The position numbers and the translations under genes were made by a program. The notes below the pieces were generated by a model. It made no database searches, was not told the DNA's origin, and was given only the letters and a program-made list of their open reading frames with translations. Below, piece after piece: positions 1-11,497 of a stretch of DNA of 64,000 nucleotides (position 1 is the stretch's first letter; every line of letters starts with the position of its first letter). The stretch is from Luidia sarsii (taxonomy: Eukaryota > Echinodermata > Asteroidea > Paxillosida > Luidiidae): NCBI GenBank assembly GCA_949987565.1, contig OX465111.1:10621202-10685201 (forward strand). The letters are read 5' to 3'.

Positions 1-48
1 CTCATTGAATTACATTCTCCTCGACGCAAACACCATATTACATTTGTG
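1..48 (+). mobile_element. SINE-2 end fragment cut by the window edge
   Basis: CTCATTGAATTACATTCTCC followed by GACGCAAACA is the 3' part of the SINE-2 family seen inverted at 16620-16660 and 35845-35885. Confidence 0.6.
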
Positions 49-74
49 ATGTGTGTTCCTATTGTCCTTTGCAG

Positions 75-3000
75 GGATATCAGATGGTCTGGTGCTTTCC
101 TCCGGCTACCAGACTACTCACATCCTACCCATAGTACAAGGCAAGCTGGACAGCAAACATTGCAAGCGCATAAACATTGGTGGTTCACACTCTGTGGCCT
201 TCTTGCACAAACTGCTGCAACTCAAGTATCCAGCACACTTTGCTGCTATCAATATCAGCCGGGCAGAGGTAAGATAACAGTTCTACAGTACCGTGTATGT
301 TAGATTTCAAATGGGTACATCTTACCACCATTCCCACTTGGACGTTTTGAGTTGAAACATTTGATTTAGAAGGTGGTTAAAGGAATTGAACTGGCATTAA
401 ATAAGACTTAAGGCTTTGCATGGTGGGTGAATCAATATAGGAAGGTTTGCGGTGACACCATGTGTAAGGTCTCCTAAAGGAAGAGGTGTGGTTCTGAAAA
501 GAACCTGAGTGGTAACTCGACGTTTCGACCAATATGCTCCGGCCATCCTGCCTCAGCGACCACCGGCACATAAGGAGTTCCACCACCAAGTCCAAGACAT
601 TCTCCTGATGACGGCCAGAGCATACTGGTCGAAACGTCAAGTTACCACTCAGGTTCTTTTCAGAACCACACCTCTTCCTTTAAGAGACCTTATACATGGT
701 GTCACCGCAAACCTTCCTATATTAAACTGGCATTGTAACGGCTCATGAAAGCGCTGCATGTGACCTTCAAGGCCACAGCAGTAGCCATGGCATATGGCTG
801 AGTAATTCATTTGGATGTGATCTACGATGTTAACATACATGTAAAGCTACATGTAGCAACTGTCCATGCCAACATGAGGCAGACTTGTAGGTTTGGGTGG
901 CAGGTACATCAGTGGAGCCATAATAATGCAGGTCCATCCAAATCAAGAGGTTGAAAGAATTGAGGAAGTCACCCTCAGTATTTGATCTGTAATTATAGTC
1001 TCAGTATGTATCATTTCCTCAGGAAACAATTAGAGTACCAATAACATGCAAAAACTGTTGCAAACTTCTTACTGACTATAATGACCAAAAGCCTTTGAGA
1101 AAGGTCCTGCTAGGATCAGAACGTCAGGCTCTCTAATGTTTTAGATTCATGTATTGCAGGTCAGTTTAGTCAGTGTGCAGTTTGCAACAGTTTTTGTATT
1201 AACTTCAATACATTTTCAGATAGTTTCCCAAAAGGGGCCAATTTCATAGAGCCACTTAAGCGCAAAAATTTGCTTTTAAAAGCACAAAATGTCATGATTC
1301 ATAGGATCCACTTGCCTACCCACACATCACTTCTGTTTCATACAAGAGTGGTATACATTTTTGTACAAGTCAAAAGCACTCAACATCGCATTGCAGTGGG
1401 GTTTGTAATTTTTGTAATTTTTTTTTTGAAAGTCGCCCAACACAAGGCCTCTAAAGGCCACTCAAGATGAGGGCTAAAAGAAAGGAATAAGAAGAAAAAC
1501 CATGAGCAAACTAGATCAGGAGGAAGAAAGATGAACGTTTATGTTATGTTTGAATTGGGACAGGTTATAAGAAAGGGGAAACAGGTTGCAGGTTTACACA
1601 AGGAAAACTTTTTCCTGCTTAGCAGATTTCCATGCTTAAGTGGCTCTAATTTTGGCCGAGATTGGAGGCCACTGCCTCATTGACCCAACTAACAAGTGCA
1701 TAAAATGGTCCGTTTTGACAGGAACTTGTGACAGAGCACACCTATATCTCTGAGGACTTCAATGCTGAGTTGAGTGATTGGCAGTCACCAGCCTATTGTG
1801 ATACACACATGCATCGTATACAGCTTCCATTCACACCGGTATGCTACAAAACCAATGCCAAATTCATACAGATATTCTAGACCATACTTGTATACTACAT
1901 AGCTACTTGCTTGCTATGCCAAGCCATATAGCGATATAAATCTATGACATACCAGTATTTGGATTTTGGTTGCTGGCAATTTTAATGCACTGGGACATAC
2001 AGTAAACAAATGAACACACACATACTTGAATCTGTATCCTTGTGGAGACATTGCTTTGTTCTCATGCTGAATACAACCGAGTGAGAAACGATGTTTTAAA
2101 AATGCTCCCATTTCAACCACTTTCACTTCCCTGGGTAGAAATTTGGACCGTATGTCCCTTTTAAATAACACTTCTATTTGCGACGGATTCTTACCCATCA
2201 CAAATTTCTCGTTTTTGAGTCATTTCCAAATATCAGTTTCGTGAAAACCTTGTGGAGACCTATACGCCTTTACAATTTCCCTGTGGAGACCTATTCAACC
2301 TATTATCTTAGGTCTCCACAAGGCACTAGATTCATTTCATTTAATTGCAAACCCCTTGGTTTCATACTCACTGAGTTCAACTAAAAACAGTCTATCTCTG
2401 GTACTAAGAGGTCACACACGTTGCTTGACCCTTAATCCCAACTTCCCTTAATTGACGCGGTTTGGGCAGTGACATAAATCACCGGTGATGTAATGCGTCC
2501 GCTCGTCTGCCTAAACCAGATGTGGTTATGAGATAGACCGTTCAGACACGTTAAGGTTTGTATGGTTTGGTCTATGTAGACCGGTCTCTGTAGTCTAGTC
2601 CACCCCTCCTCGGTGGTCTAAGATTGACCGTATGTAGTACCCAAAACGGTCTGCGTAGACCGTTCAGACACAACTAGATAGACCCTTTCAGTTTAAACCG
2701 AAGATAGACCACTTTTAGTATGGTGTCTGAACGACCCCGTTGTTCGTAGATTTCCCAAACAGACAACTTCCTTTTTTTCCATTGTCAGTTTGAGAATGTT
2801 ATTCCTTGTTCCCCCTCAGCTTCCAGGCTGGTCCTCAGATGATAAGAAGCAGGACAGGAAACAGCAGCAGATTAAACGTCTGCAGGAGATCAATGCCAAG
2901 AGACGAGAGGAGAGGGTAACTACGCAGTGGGCAATGGGACCCTAACATGAGCTAATCAAAGCCTTGTTATAGTGCACATCTTTGATATCATTTGTTGTAA

Positions 3001-6000
3001 ACCTGGCTACAGCAGCTCATGGATCACACAGAGTGGATGCAGTTTTTTCAATTCAAGTCAAACAAACAAAGGAAAAACTGACTGGGAACTTTTGAGCACA
3101 TTGAAAAATTCTCAACATTTATTGGGCCTGACATTTTGATCCTAGCAGGACCTTTCTCAAAGGCACATTGAAACATTGGCAAAGAAAACTTTGACTGGAC
3201 TGGGACTTGAACCCGAGACCGCTGGTTTAACATACCTGCGCTCTCTCGTACCAGCTCTCTCCCATCTGTGCTATCCAGCCCTTAGATGGTGGCCTTCCCT
3301 AATAGTCAACTAGTCTTTGCCGGGATGGGGGCACCAGCCACAAGCAATTCAACCATTAACTGCCATATATCTCCAGGGATCACTTCCCCGCTTTCATCTA
3401 TTGTTCTTAGATTTCCCAAACAGACAACTTGCTTTTTTTTCCATTGTCAATTTGAGAATGTTGAGCTGACTGACTGGAATGACCTTAAGCAATTCTTGGC
3501 CCTTGACGAATCCATGGATCAGGCTTGGGCTCAGACTTTGTCTCCGTCTGACAAAACCTGAGAATCCAGGTTGTGGCTTATCCCTGAATTTGAAGCTTTG
3601 TCGGCTTGATAAGTACAGAGCGTTCACCAAGAAACTAGAGCCAAATGCTTGTTTCTACATGTAGATGCCTGTGACATTATAATGGGTAAGAGAAATGTGA
3701 CCGGAGCCTTAGCCCATGCTTAAGCCTTCATTTTGTAAACGGCCTTAAAAACCTGACATTTTGATCCAAGGAGGACCTTACTTGAATGCAGTAGGGTCTC
3801 TCCAGGATCCAAACACAAGGCACTCTGACATTTGAATGATGATAATCGGTTTTAGTTGGCAGCTGAGGAGGACAGACTACAGCAACTGAGAAGCATTGAA
3901 GACATGCTGGAAGATGAAGACGAGGAAGGTTACCAGGTGAGTTATGACAGCCTACCAATGATTTCCCCTTGAATTTTGTCACTCGTTTGCTCAATGAATG
4001 AGTTTGGTATACTGTGGATGCGCTAGCCTGTTGTATCATAAGTCACAATTCTGATTTGAAATGGGGCTGTAGCACTGGAGCACATGCATGCGGGAACATA
4101 CTTTGCGAGAAGATATCCCGTATGCATCACTGGGGTGCTATTGCTTGGTGTTCATCTTTCTAGCCTGACTTTGACCCCTTCTGAGGTGGTAGTTTTGGAG
4201 ACCAAGAACCGAGGTGGCCCCTTCAAAGCAGTGAGGTGGGTCGTATCACAGATTGATAGGCAGGGCTACCCTGGTGTACGCTGTAGCAAGCACCTAGATT
4301 CAATTACCTCCTTGAAAAAAAAAATCTCCAGGCTGCTTGTGAAGAATAGGCCTATGCATTTGTGTACAACACCCACCAATTCGTTTTTGTTGTTTACAGC
4401 TCAAATCAAAGAAGACAATGCTTGATTACTGAAAACAGTTGGAAATAGTTGATTGCAAGGGCTGTTGGACTCTGCATCCCATTGCACTTGAGCAGTGTGG
4501 TAGAGGTACCCGCAATATGTAACCCAGGGTGGATTTCACAAAGCCTTACGATGCATCGTAACTAAACTTACGATGGATAATCCATCGTAAGCTGTGATAC
4601 ACCGTATGGTTTCTGTGCATCGCTCATCACCTTACAATCGATCGTAAGTTACGATGAGTTTACTGAAATCCACCTCTAGTTTGAAAGCATTGTACATTGT
4701 AAGACTCATGATAGACTGTTCATAGAACCACTTGGTCAAGGGTGGGATGATCACTAGTTTTTAGGTACATGTACCTCATCTGTGCACCCCAATATATGAA
4801 CTTTCTGAATTTTAAATAAATTATCTCAAATGATAGTCAAACATACAAATGAAAAACTGATAGGGATCAAATTGAAAATATGTGAAAACTTTGACTGGAC
4901 TGGGATTTGAACCTGAGACCTCTGGTTTTGTGTACCAGTGCTCTTACCATCTGAGCTATTCAGTCCTTAGATGGTGGCCTCCCTAATTACGGTAGTCGAA
5001 TAGTCTTTGCCATTTTTTTTCTTCTTCAAAAAAGTATACAATTCGGTGAGCCAGTCAGTTGTAGAGTTTGTTGAGATTGTGTATGATCTCCATCTACCAA
5101 CAGGCAGCTTTGCGTGAATTGGGCTACTCCTCTGGAGCAGAACTCCAGGCCATGATAGCCAAGCTGACAGAATCCATCCAGAAGATCAAGGACAAGATAT
5201 CAGGGGTGGAGCCAAAGGCCTCTGGCCAATCACAGGCCAGTTCCACTCAAGTGGACCAATCACAAAGCGAGGCCATGCAGGAAATCAAGCCAATGGTGAG
5301 CAAACACTGGTTTATTACTGGTTTATTCATAACTGAAGAAAACACTTATTTATAAAACCTTGTCCCACCATAGCAACAGCCTATAGCGAGCTTTCGTTTT
5401 ACGACGGGAGAAATCTAGTACGGTAATTCGAGTTGAACATAGATCTGCACATGCGCGAGAGTCTGCAAGTCCCCTTACCATTGAAATCTGGGACCGTTGT
5501 GCAGGGAAATAGCGTCCGGTCCAGAACAGAGCAGCCAGTTACTGCATTACGTAACGTGACCAATCCTCCGTGTGTAATTTGATACTCAGTGAAGTTCAGT
5601 GCACTGCATGCAGTGCGTATGCCCGTCGCGTAAACAGAACAAATCTGCTTCCAAACAGGACAGGAGCTTGGGTGCGGGAATGGTCGTGATCTGTGAAATC
5701 CCCCGTACTGTGCGCTCTCCGTCGTAAATGAAAGCTCGCTATTATTGGCATATGCAGGGGTTTGGGCAGCCATGTCATTATATGCTACACTATATAGATT
5801 CTGGATGTTTTTTTGTCAAAGTCACTGATGACTATAAGAAGGTGGCTTTCATGTTGTTTTATCCATGGACCACACCAATGGCAACCTATCAGGGTCTTGA
5901 TGCTGATGTGATGGAGGATAGTGAGAATGGAAAGGTGTGTGATCTCGACATACTACTGAGAGATGTGGATCAGGACTATGACAGGTAACTACACATCAAG

Positions 6001-9000
6001 ATTCTCTGCATGGAAGGAGTGATGGAGAAAGGTTTGAAATGATATACAAACAGGTCACTAACTGCTTACTGACCAAACCTTAACTGCTTAATAAAGGCAG
6101 TATACAACATTTGTAAAGGTCCAAAGATTGCCACAGTCTGTGTGTTAAAACATTAAACATTCCAACAAAGCAATACTGCGAAGGTTTTAGCTCAAATGCT
6201 AATCTGAGAAAGTAGAACAATGCAAAAAAAGCGTCACGGTTTTCGCACCATTCTGTAGTGTAAGAAATAGTTTATTACTCAGGAGTAACAAACTATTTGT
6301 TGATATTTGAGTGAAGATTTCTCAAGAAGTACCGAGTACAGCATCCCAGACCGTAATATTTCAACATGAGGATTCTATCATGACCATCTACAAACTGTGT
6401 TATTGAGAAGGAAATCTGTGGACGTGGATATTTCCCGGTCTTCCCAATGTTGTATTGGCCCTTTAAGTAATATACAATTTTAAACAGGTTTACTGGTCAG
6501 TAAACACTGTTTACTGACCAAAAGTGCAAATTCAAAGAATATCTAAGGCTTAATGTTTTGATCCTGGCAGGATCTTTCTCAACGAATGAAAGAGATGGGA
6601 TTTTTATCATTCTGCCTTTGACATCCAAACGTCATGCCCTGTACATTGTGGTATGAATATTTGCTTGAACACTGTGTAGAAAGGTCTCTTTGGGAAGAGT
6701 TGTGGTTCTGGAAAACCATACCACTCCTCAAATAAACCATTTGACTGGGTGTGAGTGCACATTTTCCTTTACTTATTACCGGTAACCACTTTGCACCGGG
6801 ACCTACCAAGTCACTGGTATTGCTATGTGACAGACACTCCGAATCCAAGCACCACGATTGTCCAAGCATACAAAGACTCTTTTCAGCCTAGAAGAAATCT
6901 ATCCCAAATATGACAAAGACCGTTTTGACGCAAGTTGCCACATGAATTGCCAGATTAGCGGCAACAATTGTGGGAAATGGGACCGGCACGAAGTGTTTTA
7001 GTGCTGGGTGACAACACGGCTGATCCAAACTTTACTTTCCCATCAAGGGAAAGAACTCCAAAATTATGTTAATCGATTGAATATAATCAACTTTGTAGAG
7101 GTTTACAGGCAAGCAGTGAGAGCCTATGTAATATATGTACCGATGTCTGTCCGCCCATCTACCTGCTCAGCCGTTGTTTTGTTTTTTTCAGTGTTTCTTA
7201 TTTGTTTTAGAACAAAATAAAATTCATCTCTACTGTACCTCTGGTTTGGGTACCAGCACTCTTACCATCTCAGCTTTCCAGCCTTCAGATGTTGGCCTCC
7301 AAAATAGTCAACTTGTCTTAGCCTGTTGAAAAAATTAAGTTGATACAAAATCTGTTGCTAACTGCAAACTGACTAAACTGACCTGCAATACATAAATCTA
7401 AAAAGTTAGAGGGGCTGACGTTTCGATCCTAGCAGGACCTTTCTTTGAGAAAGTGTTAGTTTTTCATTACTTTGAGAGTGAAATCTTGACCATTGTATTG
7501 TGCACCGTTACAGCAAGGAGACCAGTCCGCAGCCAGCCCCCAGGATGACCTTTGACCTTGCCGAGTACTACCAGCTACAGCTTGGAGTGGAGCGTACCCG
7601 TGTGCCTGAGCTCGTGATGCAGCCCTCCCTCATAGGCCATGAGCAGGCTGGCTTGCCTGAGACCATAGACCATGTGCTGAGGGGATATGATGCACTCACG
7701 CAGGACAGACTTGTACAGGTATGTACACAGCAATCATCCAATCCAGCAAAGCACCCATTGGCTGTGTTCACGCCTGTGATGTCTTATGACGAGATGCAAT
7801 ACCCATGGGTGATTGGGTGGGACTAGCAAGAGGCTTCCATCTGCTCCTGCTTCAGGGAGTTGTTCTAGAATTGCATTGATTCAAATGGATCATGGAGACA
7901 CTTGAAGCAAGTCTAATCAAGATCTGTTTTTTAACCCGGTGATTTTATATGTAGACTGCAGCAGTGAGTACTCTTTGTGACAAGTTAACATGAAAAGATT
8001 TGTAGTCAACTACATATGTAGTCATCTACATATGACACGCCTGAGTGAGCACAGAAAGTATACCCCCCAACTAGGATCCAGTGCAGCATCCCTTGTTCCC
8101 ACCTTTACAGTTCCCGCCTTCAACCTTCACTGAGCTAATCCCCTCACCAGGATCCCTCTCTACACTACATAAGCCCCACTCCCAGTTGGAATCCAGCAGT
8201 CTCCTGAAGACGAACAGAGTACACTGTTCGAAATTACGAGTTCCACAGGTTCTTTTCAGAACCACGCTTACTCCCAAAAGAGAATTTACGTGGTGTCACC
8301 GCAAACCTATTTATCCTGCTATTCTCACCATGCAAACCATCAAATCTCATATGAAGAGATTTGTTTTTCATGGAACACCTCATGCATTGATAAAGCAACT
8401 AGAACATCAGTAGCCCACGTCCCCTGTTCACTTGAAGCCAAGTATTATTTGACTCCTAGCCCATGAGTGATATTGACTTGATGGATCGCAATACGGTTGA
8501 CTGTGGTTGTGATGCAGAGGGTGTTTCTGACTGGAGGCAACATGATGTACCCAGGAATGAAGGAGCGCATAGAGGCAGAGCTGCTGGCTATGAGGCCCTT
8601 CCAGTCAACCTTCAGAGTATACACAGCAGGTACAAAATTGTCAATGGGATTGCATGTGTTAACATTCTCCCTAGGACTGTGCATAGCATAATGTGGGACA
8701 GCAAACCAGAATTTGATTGGTTGACAGCCCATGAGCTTGGATCCTTGCTTGCCACAAAAAAAGGCAATGGGACTTGTGTGCTTAATGATCTCCATAGAAA
8801 ACTATGCATAGCCGAATGTAGGTCAACCCATCCATTGGCATGAACTATCATGTACTTATGCAATTGCTATCAAGTATATGTAGGCCATGAAAACTTCCAT
8901 GTTTAACATATCTCCACCTTGATCAACTGTAATGTGTTGTACACTGAACCATGTATGAGTGTAACGACAATAGAAACCAGGCATCTTCAACATGGTAATA

Positions 9001-10762
9001 AGAAACACAATTTAGCAATCACTGAAGCTAAGAATAAGGCATTTGATCACTGAATGATAAAATGTGATGTAGGAGGTATTCCAACACTATGCTTTTTGCT
9101 TGGGCTCAAACCTTGTCTCTGTCTTCCGACAGTCCAAAATAATAATAATAATATAAATATTAATAACGCGCATTTATAGGGCACTGGTATCCGTCTCAAG
9201 AGACGCTCATGACGCAGTACAAGAAAAACAGTAAAGAAAAACCAAAATTATTAAGATTAATTATAACTATTAACAAAGAGGTGGTGTTTAAGGGCTAATT
9301 TGAACTCAGATATTGAATTAATAGAATGAATATTGAGCGGCAGTGAATTCCAGAGACGGGGACCGGCATTAGAAAAAGATGGATCACCCCATGAATTGTG
9401 AGCATGGGGGACAGAAAGCAAAAGGGAATCAGAGGATCTTAAGCACCTTTGGTGTCCAATCAGATCGCCACGTTAATTATTTTGTTCAGAAGTAAATACC
9501 TATAAAAGAATATTCACAAGAGGTTGTAATTTGATTCCTTACAGTGAATGGAGGCAGGTCCTGTACTAAAAGCTTTGACATACTTTTACATTATATGTAT
9601 TTCTGCATTCCTGGGCTTGTAGTCCATGCGTCTGTTTTGTATACGAAGGGTTGCTTATCTCCCTCAAGCAAACAGGGCGGGTTCTCAGGGCGGGTTCTTG
9701 TTCGTGTGACCGAGAGCTAGAACTATCCACTATGGTCAGCGTTCCTTCGCCAGGGCACCACCTGCCATTTGGAATCAACTCCCAGGTTCAAACAGAGATT
9801 CGATTGTCATATGGGATGACATGATATGTGGCTCTAGGGCATTGTTCACTCTTCCCTGGGTCTACTTGAACATTCATTTGATCTGATGTTGCTGTAGCCA
9901 TGTTCCTTATGAATACAATCATGATTTCTAGCCCATTCAATAGGCAGTATCTAGTCTTGGGGAAACTGTGTATTTCACTGTTACTGATCTGGATCCATGT
10001 GACATGAATAGGGCCGATTTCACTAATGCTTTGCGATCATTGCGAATGCCAAAATCGATCGCTAAGTCTCGATTTCGGCATTTGCGATTATCGCAAAACG
10101 TTAGTGAAATCGGCCCCAGTTGTAACAAAGATCACGTTTGAGGGTGCATTTCTGGTGTACAACTGACTACCAGCATGCATGTGCTGTGATGTCCACACTG
10201 AGGTGACGTATACACTAGACCCTGACTGAATTGATTCGGTACAACTAAAAATAAATACAAGAATGCAAGAATGACGCAAGCTGAAGGCTGCAGTCAACCT
10301 ATGGTAGACCAGCATGTGTCAACAACAGTGTGCACTTGATACCTGATTACATCATTGTGAAGAGATAAACAGGGTATACAAAAATGTTGCAAACTGCTTA
10401 CTGACTAAAATTACCAAAATGCAAATGTCAAAATTTAGTGGGCCTGACGTTTCAATCCTAGCAGGACCTTTCTCTGCCTTTGAGAAAGGTCCTGCTAGGA
10501 TCGAAACGTCAGGCCCACTAAATTTTGACATTGTGAAGAGAATGAATCATCAACACCAACACAAATCTATCTGTTGTCCCATCGTTCTTGAATCTTAGGA
10601 GACCCTGTCTTAGACGCTTGGCACGGTGCCAAGAAATGGTCCACCACCGCTGGAGAGGGTTTTGTCACCAGGGAGGAGTATCTAGAGAAGGGAGGCGACT
10701 ACATCAAGGAACATGCAGCCTCCAACCGCTGGAGGAACAGTGCAGCAGGCACCAACTCCTGA
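75..10762 (+). CDS. ACTR5: ACTR5 (actin-related protein 5, INO80 complex), 3' part, nine exons
   Basis: Arp5 is a nuclear actin-like subunit of the INO80 chromatin remodeller that helps couple the ATPase to nucleosomes. Coding exons: 75-268, 1722-1838, 2820-2915, 3856-3936, 5104-5295, 5893-5984, 7514-7718, 8518-8629, 10599-10762 (stop TGA 10760-10762). All have AG/GT borders and the frame stays open through every junction, giving about 416 residues. Recognised by the actin-fold stretches [15 protein letters not shown] (exon 1), [11 protein letters not shown] (exon 7), [20 protein letters not shown] (exon 8) and [12 protein letters not shown] with the EEYLEKGG ending (exon 9). Exons 3-6 encode the charged, coiled-coil-like insertion typical of Arp5 ([25 protein letters not shown]). 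The N-terminal part (about 190 residues in the human protein) is upstream of the window. Exon 1 begins in phase 1. Identification is from memory of the family; exon 6 (acidic, poorly conserved) is the least certain boundary. Confidence 0.93.
434..724. mobile_element. Fold-back element F1 with hammerhead-like cores
   Basis: A long inverted repeat with about 120-bp arms and a centre near 579. The outer ends are AATATAGGAAGGTTTGCGG and its complement, and the inner ends ACGTTTCGACCA and TGGTCGAAACGT. The right arm contains CTGATGA (605-611), a 6-bp hairpin GGCCAG/CTGGTC and GAAA (631-634). It sits in ACTR5 intron 1 of this window and carries no ORF of note. Confidence 0.8.
2539..2733. mobile_element. 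Small TIR element with GTTCAGACAC ends
   Basis: CGTTCAGACAC (2539-2549) and GTGTCTGAACG (2723-2733) bracket a segment rich in TAGACCG/CGGTCTA half-sites. It ends about 85 bp before ACTR5 exon 2820-2915. Confidence 0.55.
3045..3390 (-). mobile_element. tRNA-derived SINE-1 copy (interrupted)
   Basis: Read on the - strand it shows GGGCTGGATAGCACAGATGG (A-box-like), then GGTCTCGGGTTCAAGTCCC (B box), then CAGTCCAGTCAAAGTTTTC. A conserved upstream part contains CCCCATCCCGGCAAAG. A 56-bp fragment of another repeat is inserted at 3107-3162. Confidence 0.75.
3498..3744. mobile_element. R2 element, copy 1 (GGCCGTTTACGAA family)
   Basis: Shares with the other copies the blocks AATCCATGGATCAGGCTT, TCCGTCTGACAAAACCTGAG, GGCTTGATAAGTACAGAG and GTGACATTATAATGGGTAAG. 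Ends in TTTTGTAAACGGCC, the inverse of the left end seen best in copies 2 and 3. Confidence 0.75.
4529..4674. mobile_element. 146-bp MITE with GGTGGATTTCA ends, copy 1
   Basis: Ends GGTGGATTTCA and TGAAATCCACC. The inside is made of CTTACGATG/CATCGTAAG inverted blocks that can fold. A diverged second copy is at 21984-22130. Confidence 0.8.
4800..5015 (-). mobile_element. tRNA-derived SINE-1 copy
   Basis: The - strand reads GGACTGAATAGCTCAGATGG, TAAGAGCACTGGTACAC, AGGTCTCAGGTTCAAATCCC, then AGTCCAGTCAAAGTTTTCAC. It ends about 90 bp upstream of ACTR5 exon 5104-5295. Confidence 0.75.
5396..5739. mobile_element. TA-flanked TIR element in ACTR5 intron
   Basis: Inverted ends GCGAGCTTTCGTTTTACGAC and GTCGTAAATGAAAGCTCGC sit between TA dinucleotides, as in Tc1/mariner-type MITEs. 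About 344 bp, GC-richer than the intron, no supported ORF. Confidence 0.7.
6093..6462. mobile_element. TTAA-flanked MITE, copy 1
   Basis: Same element as 53399-53764. The left end is decayed (AAGGCAGTATACAACATTTG) but the right end keeps CCCAATGTTGTATTGGCCCT followed by TTAA. In the ACTR5 intron after exon 5893-5984. Confidence 0.85.
7231..7325 (-). mobile_element. SINE-1 fragment
   Basis: The segment CTCTTACCATCTCAGCTTTC with CAGATGTTGGCCTCC and AGTCAACTTGTCTT matches the A-box side of the SINE-1 copies; the B-box half is lost. Confidence 0.55.
8090..8345 (+). mobile_element. Fold-back family half-element F4
   Basis: Contains CTGAAGA (8204-8210), the perfect 7-bp hairpin CGAACAG/CTGTTCG (8211-8217 with 8224-8230), GAAA, then the family's GGTTCTTTTCAGAACCAC and GGTGTCACCGCAAACC blocks shared with F1. 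Only one arm is clear. Confidence 0.65.
9139..9445 (-). pseudogene. LINE ORF2 C-terminus and 3' tail
   Basis: The - strand reads [40 protein letters not shown], then [12 protein letters not shown] and a stop at 9257. This is the characteristic C-terminus of non-LTR retrotransposon ORF2 proteins, in which GPRLWNSLP is the well-known block. The 3' end carries an ATT-type microsatellite tail (9139-9160). The rest of the LINE is missing, so this is a 5'-truncated dead insertion in the last ACTR5 intron. Confidence 0.75.
10011..10116. mobile_element. 106-bp palindromic MITE
   Basis: GGGCCGATTTCACTAA and TTAGTGAAATCGGCCC ends, with internal inverted blocks (GCGATCATTGCGAATGCC, GGCATTTGCGATTATCGC). 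Nearly the whole unit folds. In the last ACTR5 intron. Confidence 0.8.
10427..10530. repeat. Near-perfect 104-bp palindrome of the AGGACCTTTCTC / GAAACGTCAGG family
   Basis: Arms TGTCAAAATTTAGTGGGCC...GACCTTTCTC and their complement are separated by a 3-4-bp centre. They would fold into one long hairpin. Single-arm copies of the same unit occur near 1090-1140, 3107-3162, 7395-7455, 43020-43090 and 58840-58870. Beside it is the conserved stretch AATGTTGCAAACTGCTTACT (10384-10403), which often accompanies the family in this window. Confidence 0.8.
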
Positions 10763-10971
10763 GCACTTAGTTGACTGCGTCTAGGAATCTGGTCATCCTT
10801 AGGGCAAGGCCGCTTCGGCCACTGAATGAAGCCACATAACACAGGGTATGAAGGCCACTTAGCAGGGTACCAAGGCCAACGGAAGGATGTGGAAGATGCA
10901 TTGGTGCCAAATGCTAATTCTATGGCCACAGTATACCTGTGTATCCATGAGAATCCATGAGATCCATGTGT

Positions 10972-11300
10972 ATGTATGAGAAACTCTTTTGTGAGTGAGT
11001 GTGATTCTGAAAAGACTAGGGTTTCACTCGATGTTTTTGGACAGTGTGCTACCTGTATATCCGTCTTCAGGAGGAAGAATGCTGGTGTGGTGTGATGCCT
11101 AGAGCTTCCTGCCAAGAGGTTTTGCATCAATGAACATCCAGACTACCACCATTCTGCCTGTGGGTACTTAAATCCAACCCCAACAATACACCAGCATTCT
11201 TCCTTCTGAAGACGGACACAGCACACTGTACCAAACGTCAGATGAAACCCTCTGGTTATTTTCAGAACCACATTCACCCACAAGAGATTCTCGAACATGG
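10972..11300. mobile_element. Fold-back element F2
   Basis: Inverted arms at about 10972-11095 and 11179-11300 (GAAGAATGCTGGTGTGG with its complement CCAGCATTCTTCC; CTGAAAAGACTAGGGTTTCA with GAAACCCTCTGGTTATTTTCAG). The right arm keeps CTGAAGACGG and CAAACGTC, a decayed version of the F1 core. Lies just 3' of the ACTR5 stop, so it may be in the 3' UTR. Confidence 0.7.
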
Positions 11301-11497
11301 TGTCACCACAAACCTGCTCTTTATTAGTACCACTATGCATAGCCTTAAGTCTGATTTATACCTGTGCATCCTTGTGTGAGTTCTTAATCAAATGGCTTTG
11401 GATGGTTTTACCATGAAGGCCACAACAGCCAATGCAAAATTGGCCTTCATGAGAGGTAGCTTTTGCGCTGAACCAAGGCCAATGAGAAGACAACTAA

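Noticed and set aside
5399..5773. 124-codon - strand ORF in an ACTR5 intron
   Set aside because: Lies exactly inside the TA-flanked TIR element 5396-5739 and resembles no known transposase.
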